This document shows positions 6,565 through 13,178 of a stretch of 13,178 nucleotides of DNA, in pieces. Source of the stretch: Bacteroidales bacterium (GTDB lineage: Bacteria; Bacteroidota; Bacteroidia; Bacteroidales; UBA7960); the NCBI GenBank assembly GCA_007122505.1, contig SKTQ01000270.1, forward strand, positions 1 to 13,178, written 5' to 3'. Position 1 is the first letter of the stretch. Each line of letters opens with the position of its first letter. The notes under the pieces are model-generated. The model saw only the letters and a list, made by a program, of their open reading frames with translations. It made no database searches and had not been told where the DNA came from. The position numbers were made by a program, and so were the translations under genes.

Positions 6565-9500
6565 GTGCTATTGAGGCGATTTTTGACGTTTTTTTTGCCA
6601 GTTTTTTGGTTTTTCATACTGCTACCGGCATCCGTTCAGGCCAATGTTGTTTTGGCCCAAAATGACACGTTGGCCAATGATACCATTGTCCCACCTCCAT
6701 TACCCGATGAAACGGTTGTGGTTTACGACACCGAAAGGTTTCCCCTCTTAGGGTTCATGCAAAATGTGCCCGGTTTTGTCACTCCCCATTATGAATATGA
6801 TCCCCAAACCGGTTTATTTATTAAGACTTACCGGATCGGGGATATGGTGATCGGCAGACCGGTTTATATCTCTTTTGATGAGTTTCTTGAATATGATCTT
6901 GATAGCAGATTGCAGGAATACTGGCGTGAAAAAGCTACCCCGCAAGCCTTTCAACGACGCGACGGACTGATTCCGGAAATACACATAGGCAGCGAGTTTT
7001 TTGACCGGATATTTGGCGGCAGTACCATTGATATCCGGCCAAGCGGGTCTGCAGAGCTGATTTTTGGTGTCATGTCCAATTATCGCGAAGACCCTAACCT
7101 TGACGAGCAGCGACGCCGAACCACCAACTTTGACTTTCAGCAAAAGATCCAGCTTTCCGTAGAAGCCGATATTGGAACCAAGGTAAACCTTGGCGCCAAT
7201 TACAACACAGAGGCCACTTTCGATTTTGAAAACAGAATGAAGCTCGAATACAGGGGAACCGAAGATGAGATCGTTCAGCTTATTGAAGCAGGTGACGTAA
7301 CACTGCCGCTTACCGGCAGCCTCATCAGGGGTACCCAGGGACTGTTTGGCTTCAAGACACAGCTTAAATTCGGAAACACTTATGTTACAAGCGTTTTCTC
7401 ACAGCAAAAAACACAGTCATCCAGTATCGAAGTGTCAGGTGGTGCCACCTTGACTGAGTTTGAGATCCGCGCCGACGAGTACGAAGAAAACCGCCACTTC
7501 TTCCTGGCACAGTACTTCCGCAACAATTACAATGATGCTCTCTCCACACTTCCAACCATTTCTTCCAACATAAACATTACCAGGCTGGAAGTATGGGTAA
7601 CAAACGTTGGGGCTGCAACCCAGGAAAACCGCAACATTGTAGCTTTTTCCGACCTTGGTGAAAACCGCCCCCACAGCCCCATCATCACCGGTGGCCCAAA
7701 TCCGGCTCCCAACAACGACGCCAACGACCTCCTGAACGACCAGCAAATGGTAAACGCCATCCGAAATATCAGCCAGGTGAACAGTACCCTTTCTGGAAAA
7801 GGATTTAATTCCGGAACTGATTACGAAAATGTGGAAAATGCAAGACGATTGCGCAGCAACGAATATACATTCAATCCCAAGCTTGGCTTTATTTCACTGA
7901 ACCGTACCATCAACCCCGACCAGGTGCTGGCCGTCGCTTTCCAATACACCCTGATCGGCGACACCACCACTTACCAGGTAGGTGAGTTTTCTGCAGATAT
8001 CGCCGCACCAAACGGCATCATCGTTAAACTGCTGAAAAGCACCGCCGTGAATACACGGCATCCTATGTGGGACCTGATGATGAAAAACGTCTATAACCTG
8101 GGGTCTTTTCAAATCAGCCGCGACCAGTTCCGCCTGAATGTGCTTTACGAAAGCGAAGATCTGGGTGTGCCCATCGGGTATCTTGACGAAGGTGCTATTG
8201 CAGGACAACCCCTGATCCGCGTTATGGGACTCGACAGGCTGAACACCCAGCTGGACCCTATCCCGGACGGCATCTTCGACTTTATTGACAATGCCGCCAC
8301 ACGTGGAGGTACCATCCAGGCAAACAACGGCCGTATCTATTTTCCGGTTACCGAACCATTTGGTTCACACCTCAGAAAAATGCTACAGGACGAAGCATTG
8401 GGCGACAAATACGCGTTTGACTCCCTTTATACCACCACAAAACATGAGGCCCGGCAGGTTCCGGAACGAAACCGCTGGCTGCTGGAAGGACGATTTCAGT
8501 CAGCAGCAGGTGCAGAAATCCCTCTGAATGCCATGAACATCCCTCCCGGATCGGTAGTGGTAACCGCCGGAGGTGTCCCTCTAACCGAAAACGTTGATTA
8601 TACCGTTGACTATTCCCTCGGAAGAGTAAGGATCATCAACGAAGGCATCCTGAACTCCGGTACACCCATACGCATTTCGCTGGAAAGTTCAGATATGTTC
8701 AACCTGCAAACAAAAACACTGATGGGCACGCATATTGACCACCGCATCAGTGACAACTTTAACGTGGGTGCCACCATTATGAGGCTCTCCGAGCGACCGC
8801 TGACACAAAAAGTCAGCTACGGCGATGAACCAATTGCCAATACCATCTGGGGGCTTAATACAACTTATACCACTGAGGTAGACCATATCACACGGATTCT
8901 GAACCGCATCCCCTTTTATGAATCCAACACCACATCCCGCATCACTTTCAATGGGGAATTTGCCCACCTGATACCGGGACACTCCCGGCATATCGGCAGC
9001 GCAGGAACAGCATATATTGACGATTTTGAGGGAAGCAAGTCCGCCATAGACCTGAAAAATGTGCAGCGATGGCACCTGGCAAGCACACCACAGCATCAAA
9101 CCAGCCCGGGCATGTTTCCGGAAGCCGCTCCGGTATCGTTCAGCGATACCCTGGCAACCCTGGCTTTCCGTTATAACGTAGCACGCCTTGCATGGTATGT
9201 CATCGACCCCCTCTTTACGAGAAACAATAACCTGACCCCCTCCCACATCCGAAACGACCCGGACCAACGATCGAACCACTTCGTCAGGGAAGTGCTGGAA
9301 AACGAAATATGGCCCAACAAGGAAAGCCCAACCGGAATTCCATCACCATTACAAGTCCTTAACATGGCATTCTATCCGAACGAAAGGGGTCCTTACAACT
9401 ACGATATCGGATCAGCTTTCAGCAGCGGCATTGCACAAGACGGAACACTCAGGGACCCGCATACGCGCTGGGGTGGCGTCATGCGCGGACTACCCATGAC

Positions 9501-12500
9501 CGACTTCGAGGCTGCAAATATCGAATACGTGGAGTTCTGGCTCATGGACCCATTTGTATATAACGAAAACCACAGTGGCGGTTATCTGTATATAAACCTT
9601 GGAGATGTTTCCGAAGATGTGCTCCGGGATGGCCGGAAAAGTTTCGAAAATGGTTTGCCTATCGACGAAATTGTGGTCAATGTGGATACAACGGCATGGG
9701 GCAGAGTGCCCACCATACCTGCCGTTACCAATGCATTTGACAACAATCCGGACTCCCGCGAATTTCAGGATGTGGGATTGGACGGGTTAAGAACAGAAGA
9801 TGAGCGTACCTTTTTCAACGAACATTTCCTGCAAGTTCTGGCAGACATGTATGGCACCAGCTCTGCTGCTTACCAGCAAGCATTTGAAGACCCCTCTGCC
9901 GACAATTTTCAGTATTTCAGGGGCTCTGACCTGGATGCCAACGAAGTACCCATTCTGGAAAGATATAAACGTTTCAACGGACTGGAGGGCAACAGCCCAA
10001 CAGCACAACAGTCGCCTGAGTCGTACCCCACAGCAGCCACAAATGTACCCAACAACGAGGACATCAATGAAGACGGAACCCTGAGTGAAACAGAACGTTA
10101 CTATCAATACCGGGTAAGCCTGCGGCCACAGGATATGGTTGTCGGACAGAACTACATCACTGATGTAATGGAAGCTTCCGTTCGCCTGGCAAACAATGAA
10201 GTGGAAACCATCAGGTGGTACCAGTTCAAGGTGCCGGTTAGGGATCCCAACCGCCAGGTTATTGGCAACATTCAGGATTTCAGGTCAATCCGGTTTATGC
10301 GTATGTTCTTTAAAGGCTTTGAAGAACCGATTATTTGCCGCTTTGCCACCCTGCAGCTGGTGAGGGGAGACTGGAGAACCTTTGACAGGGAGCTTTCCGC
10401 ACCCGGTGAATTTGTTCCCGGCAACACTGAAGATACCGGCTTTGAAGTTTTTACCGTAAATATTGAAGAAAACGGTCAACGCTTCCCCATCCCCTACGTG
10501 CTTCCTCCGGGTATAGAAAGGGAACAGGACTTGGGAACAACCACCATGCACCAGCGCAATGAGCAGTCGCTCGCCATGAAGGTTACCAACCTTCAGGACG
10601 GTGATGCAAGGGCCGTTTTCAAAACATCAAACCTCGACGTGCGTCAATACCGCCGTTTAAAAATGTTTGCCCACGCAGAAAAAGTCAGCGACGACGAAAT
10701 GCTCAATGATGATGACCTGACCGTATTTATCCGTTTGGGTTCAGATTTTACCTCCAACTATTACGAGTATGAGGTGCCGCTGAAAGTGACACCATGGATC
10801 CCGCGAACCTTTAACCCGGAAGTGATCTGGCCGGTGGAAAACAACTTCGATGTAGAGTTTGAAAAGTTGCAGGACCTGAAAATCATGCGAAACAACCTCT
10901 CCCGTCAGGAAAGCTCCGAAGTAACCATTAGCAGGCCTTTTCGACAGCAGGATGGCGACAACACCATGACGATTATTGGAAATCCAACGCTCAGCAATAT
11001 CCAGGTGATCATGATTGGTATCAGGAACCCCAAGAACACACACCTGACACCTGAAGACGACGGACTGCCCAAGTCGGCTGAGGTATGGGTTAACGAGCTG
11101 CGCCTTTACGGGTTCAACGATCAGGGTGGATGGGCTGCAAACGCAAGGGTCAATGCGAACCTGGCCGACATTGGAAACATCACCCTGGCCGGGTTTATAA
11201 GCACCCCGGGATTCGGAAGCCTGGAACAAAGGGTAGGTGAACGCCAGATGGAAGAAGTGATCAATTACGATTTGGCCACCAATCTGGAGTTGGGACGCCT
11301 TCTGCCAGACGCATTCAACATGCGCATCCCCATGCATTTCAGCTATTCTGAGTCCATCAGCAATCCGCTCTATAACCCCCTTAACCCCGATATTTTCTTT
11401 GAAGACGATCTCGCCGCCTTTGAAACAACTGCAGAGAGAGACTCCCTGAGAAGACTGGCGCAGGATCTGGTGAGAAGAAAAAGCATCAATTTTACCAATG
11501 TGTCTTTTATGGGATCGGGTGGGCAAAACAGGTTCTACAGCCCGTCAAATTTCGACTTTACTTACGCATATACCGAAATGTATGCCCGCAATGTGGATAT
11601 TGAATTTGACAGGCAACAACGATGGAGGGGTGGCATCAATTACAATTACAGCACCACGCCAAGAAACATAACACCCTTCTCCAATGTTTCTCTTTTCCAG
11701 AACAACCTTTTCCGATTGCTCCGGGAGTTCAACTTTTACTATAAGCCCCGTTCGGTTTCTTTCCGCACAAATATGGACCGCGGATATGCCGAGTCGCTTA
11801 TGCGGGCCAAAAGCACTGGTATCGTTTTGATTGAACCCAACTATGTGAAGTCATTCGACTGGGACCGTATGTACGACATACGGTTTGACCTCACGCGTGC
11901 TTTAAGGCTTGAGTTTCAGTCAACCACCAATGCACGCATAGATGAACCTGCCGGACGTATGCATAAAGACGATGAAGATTACCAGGCAAATCGGGATACC
12001 ATCTGGCAAAATATCAGAAATTTTGGACGGACAACCTTCTATACGCATAGGGCAAACCTGACTTATAACCTGCCCTTAAACCGATTGCCCCTGGTTGACT
12101 TTATCAACGCCAACACCAGCTATATGGCCGACTTCGATTGGATTGCCGCTCCACTCGCAGCACGTGACTTTGGCAACACCATCGAAAACTCACAAAGCAT
12201 TCGCTTTAATGTGAATGCAAACATGGTGAACTTTTACAACAAAATAGGCTTTTTGCAGCAGATCAACCAACGTCATGGCGGAGGGCGAGGCGGGCAGCAA
12301 CCAGGCAGGGGACCTCAACCGCCACCAAGAAGAGACGAGGAAGAAGAAGTCGAACGGCCAAACTATGCGCGCATGTTCCTGGAAACAACACTGCGTATGC
12401 TGATGGCGGTGAGAACTGTCTCCATCAATTATACCGAAACATCAGGAACACATATGCCCGGCTTTACTCCTACTCCTTCCATTCTCGGACAGGACTGGAA

Positions 12501-13178
12501 TCTGATGGCCCCGGGTACAGGCTTTATCTTTGGCAGCCAGGCCGATATACGTGAACAGGCCGCCAGAGAAGGCTGGATTACGGACAACCCCAACCTCAAC
12601 ATCCCTTTCACCCAAAGCAAGGCACAAAACCTCACCGGCAGGGCACAGGTTGAACCTATCCGTAACATGCGTATCGAAGTAACCGCACAAAGAAACCATT
12701 CCCGAACCCAAAGTGAATACTTTAAAGCCGACACACTTGGCAACTTTGGTTCTTTTAACCCAATGGAGCAAGGTAGCTTCAGTATCTCCTTCTTTGCCCT
12801 TCGAACAACGTTTGAAGCATTCGATGACAGAACCTATATCTCGGAAAATTTCGAAAACTTCAAAGATTACAGGCTGGAAATCGCCATGAGGCTTGCATAC
12901 CAAAACCCAAACTGGGATGGCGAAATGAACGATACAACCGGATTCCCGGTGGGATACGGCCCTACCTCCCAGGATGTGTTAATCCCCGCATTCATCGCAG
13001 CTTACTCAGGCAGAGACCCTTCAGAAAGTACACTAAGCCCGTTCCTGCGTATCCCCATGCCTAACTGGCGGGTAACATACGATGGATTATCACGAATACC
13101 TGCATTTCAGCGCTTGTTCCAGTCATTTACCATCGGACACGGATACAGAAGTACTTTTACCATCGGAAACTTCCAGTC
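6565..13178 (+). CDS. sprA: Type IX secretion system outer-membrane translocon SprA (Sov homologue), 3' end outside window
   Basis: SprA is the very large outer-membrane beta-barrel through which T9SS cargo leaves the cell, and it is also needed for gliding in motile relatives. The frame is open from 6541 to 13176 with no frameshift seen line by line; from 6565 it encodes 2204 residues, so about 200 of the usual ~2400 lie beyond the window. Start: no ATG occurs before 6757, which is inside the mature protein. GTG 6565 or TTG 6571 gives a signal peptide (basic LLRR, long hydrophobic run, cleavage at SVQA/N26-27 or VLA/Q31-32). TTG 6541 and TTG 6583 are alternatives, the latter with GAGG 6 nt upstream. 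Family landmarks: the first SprA_N-type region (about 136-286; GSEFFDRIFGG, VNLGANYNTEATFDFENRMK), YIDDFEGSKSAIDL from residue 817, EDINEDGTLSETE at about 1165-1177, AEVWVNELRLYGF near 1505, then many alternating aromatic/polar strands. A Gly/Pro/Arg-Glu stretch occurs at about 1904-1932. Only one cysteine was seen (about 1258). It probably shares a transcript with ruvA and malic enzyme. Confidence 0.95.
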   Translation, partial: MLLRRFLTFFLPVFWFFILLPASVQANVVLAQNDTLANDTIVPPPLPDETVVVYDTERFPLLGFMQNVPGFVTPHYEYDPQTGLFIKTYRIGDMVIGRPVYISFDEFLEYDLDSRLQEYWREKATPQAFQRRDGLIPEIHIGSEFFDRIFGGSTIDIRPSGSAELIFGVMSNYREDPNLDEQRRRTTNFDFQQKIQLSVEADIGTKVNLGANYNTEATFDFENRMKLEYRGTEDEIVQLIEAGDVTLPLTGSLIRGTQGLFGFKTQLKFGNTYVTSVFSQQKTQSSSIEVSGGATLTEFEIRADEYEENRHFFLAQYFRNNYNDALSTLPTISSNINITRLEVWVTNVGAATQENRNIVAFSDLGENRPHSPIITGGPNPAPNNDANDLLNDQQMVNAIRNISQVNSTLSGKGFNSGTDYENVENARRLRSNEYTFNPKLGFISLNRTINPDQVLAVAFQYTLIGDTTTYQVGEFSADIAAPNGIIVKLLKSTAVNTRHPMWDLMMKNVYNLGSFQISRDQFRLNVLYESEDLGVPIGYLDEGAIAGQPLIRVMGLDRLNTQLDPIPDGIFDFIDNAATRGGTIQANNGRIYFPVTEPFGSHLRKMLQDEALGDKYAFDSLYTTTKHEARQVPERNRWLLEGRFQSAAGAEIPLNAMNIPPGSVVVTAGGVPLTENVDYTVDYSLGRVRIINEGILNSGTPIRISLESSDMFNLQTKTLMGTHIDHRISDNFNVGATIMRLSERPLTQKVSYGDEPIANTIWGLNTTYTTEVDHITRILNRIPFYESNTTSRITFNGEFAHLIPGHSRHIGSAGTAYIDDFEGSKSAIDLKNVQRWHLASTPQHQTSPGMFPEAAPVSFSDTLATLAFRYNVARLAWYVIDPLFTRNNNLTPSHIRNDPDQRSNHFVREVLENEIWPNKESPTGIPSPLQVLNMAFYPNERGPYNYDIGSAFSSGIAQDGTLRDPHTRWGGVMRGLPMTDFEAANIEYVEFWLMDPFVYNENHSGGYLYINLGDVSEDVLRDGRKSFENGLPIDEIVVNVDTTAWGRVPTIPAVTNAFDNNPDSREFQDVGLDGLRTEDERTFFNEHFLQVLADMYGTSSAAYQQAFEDPSADNFQYFRGSDLDANEVPILERYKRFNGLEGNSPTAQQSPESYPTAATNVPNNEDINEDGTLSETERYYQYRVSLRPQDMVVGQNYITDVMEASVRLANNEVETIRWYQFKVPVRDPNRQVIGNIQDFRSIRFMRMFFKGFEEPIICRFATLQLVRGDWRTFDRELSAPGEFVPGNTEDTGFEVFTVNIEENGQRFPIPYVLPPGIEREQDLGTTTMHQRNEQSLAMKVTNLQDGDARAVFKTSNLDVRQYRRLKMFAHAEKVSDDEMLNDDDLTVFIRLGSDFTSNYYEYEVPLKVTPWIPRTFNPEVIWPVENNFDVEFEKLQDLKIMRNNLSRQESSEVTISRPFRQQDGDNTMTIIGNPTLSNIQVIMIGIRNPKNTHLTPEDDGLPKSAEVWVNELRLYGFNDQGGWAANARVNANLADIGNITLAGFISTPGFGSLEQRVGERQMEEVINYDLATNLELGRLLPDAFNMRIPMHFSYSESISNPLYNPLNPDIFFEDDLAAFETTAERDSLRRLAQDLVRRKSINFTNVSFMGSGGQNRFYSPSNFDFTYAYTEMYARNVDIEFDRQQRWRGGINYNYSTTPRNITPFSNVSLFQNNLFRLLREFNFYYKPRSVSFRTNMDRGYAESLMRAKSTGIVLIEPNYVKSFDWDRMYDIRFDLTRALRLEFQSTTNARIDEPAGRMHKDDEDYQANRDTIWQNIRNFGRTTFYTHRANLTYNLPLNRLPLVDFINANTSYMADFDWIAAPLAARDFGNTIENSQSIRFNVNANMVNFYNKIGFLQQINQRHGGGRGGQQPGRGPQPPPRRDEEEEVERPNYARMFLETTLRMLMAVRTVSINYTETSGTHMPGFTPTPSILGQDWNLMAPGTGFIFGSQADIREQAAREGWITDNPNLNIPFTQSKAQNLTGRAQVEPIRNMRIEVTAQRNHSRTQSEYFKADTLGNFGSFNPMEQGSFSISFFALRTTFEAFDDRTYISENFENFKDYRLEIAMRLAYQNPNWDGEMNDTTGFPVGYGPTSQDVLIPAFIAAYSGRDPSESTLSPFLRIPMPNWRVTYDGLSRIPAFQRLFQSFTIGHGYRSTFTIGNFQ
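6589..6596 (+). repeat. T8 homopolymer in the sprA signal-peptide coding region
   Basis: A run of eight T lies within the codons for the hydrophobic core of the SprA signal peptide, in a stretch that also has T6 (6547-6552), T5 (6580-6584), T6 (6602-6607) and T5 (6610-6614). The tract is explained largely by Phe/Leu/Val codons. It is also a potential slippage or sequencing-error site close to the uncertain start codon. Confidence 0.6.
12274..12360 (+). other. Low-complexity Gly/Gln/Pro/Arg then Asp/Glu segment within sprA
   Basis: Codons for about 29 residues in SprA (about 1904-1932) run RHGGGRGGQQPGRG, then PQPPPRRDEEEEVERP. This is a basic, flexible, Gly/Pro-rich half followed by an acidic half, lying between two regions of strand-like sequence (FLQQIN before, RMFLETTLRMLMAV after). 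It is most likely a disordered loop of the barrel. The reading frame stays open through it, so it is part of the protein rather than a break. Confidence 0.75.

Noticed and set aside
8689..9279. A 196-codon minus-strand open frame opposite sprA
   Set aside because: It is antisense to the conserved YIDDFEGS region of SprA; its cysteine-rich, irregular composition suggests a shadow frame.
10741..11526. A 261-codon minus-strand open frame opposite sprA
   Set aside because: It lies wholly antisense to well-conserved SprA coding sequence, has no recognisable domain, and is of the kind expected as a shadow of a long coding frame.
6541..13178. sprA as a pseudogene because it lacks an ATG and a stop
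   Set aside because: The frame is uninterrupted for over 2200 codons with family motifs in order; the missing stop is due to the window edge, and GTG/TTG starts are available.

Overview
The window looks like chromosomal DNA from a member of the Bacteroidota, possibly a Bacteroidales/Marinilabiliales-type or related environmental lineage. Three things point there. It encodes SprA, the outer-membrane translocon of the type IX secretion system (T9SS), which is confined to this phylum. It encodes an amylase ending in a type A T9SS sorting domain. Several genes are preceded by TAnnTTTG-like -7 elements and weak or absent Shine-Dalgarno sequences, which is typical of the phylum. The exact genus cannot be told from the sequence alone.

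Layout. Positions 1-144 (minus strand) hold the first 48 codons of an AsmA-like inner-membrane-anchored protein that continues outside the window. A 145-nt divergent intergenic region follows, with a perfect inverted repeat and candidate -7 elements for both directions. On the plus strand come a secreted multidomain GH13 alpha-amylase (290-3079), an OmpA/MotB-family coiled-coil lipoprotein (3261-4247), a short-form malic enzyme of an unusual sequence type (4467-5921), ruvA (5950-6540) and sprA (from about 6565 past the right edge). The sprA reading frame is open from 6541 to 13176 without a stop and contains about 2200 of the roughly 2400 residues expected, so its C-terminus is missing only because the window ends.

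How the genes fit together. Malic enzyme-ruvA-sprA are packed with gaps of 28 and about 24 nt and look co-transcribed; this order is familiar from other Bacteroidota. The amylase carries an N-terminal Sec signal and a C-terminal sorting domain, so it should cross the outer membrane through the translocon encoded at the other end of the window. The OmpA-like lipoprotein probably tethers the outer membrane to peptidoglycan. RuvA (Holliday junction processing) and malic enzyme (malate to pyruvate) are housekeeping passengers.

Two start sites deserve attention. The amylase and malic enzyme frames extend upstream of the likely true starts, but promoter-like elements lie inside those extensions, so the internal ATGs at 290 and 4467 are preferred. 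sprA has no ATG in any sensible position and must use GTG or TTG. I saw no tRNA or rRNA genes, CRISPR arrays, insertion sequences or prophage genes, and no convincing undescribed multi-gene system. The most unusual points are the divergent malic enzyme motifs, the sprA start region, and possible calcium loops and a low-complexity loop in SprA.
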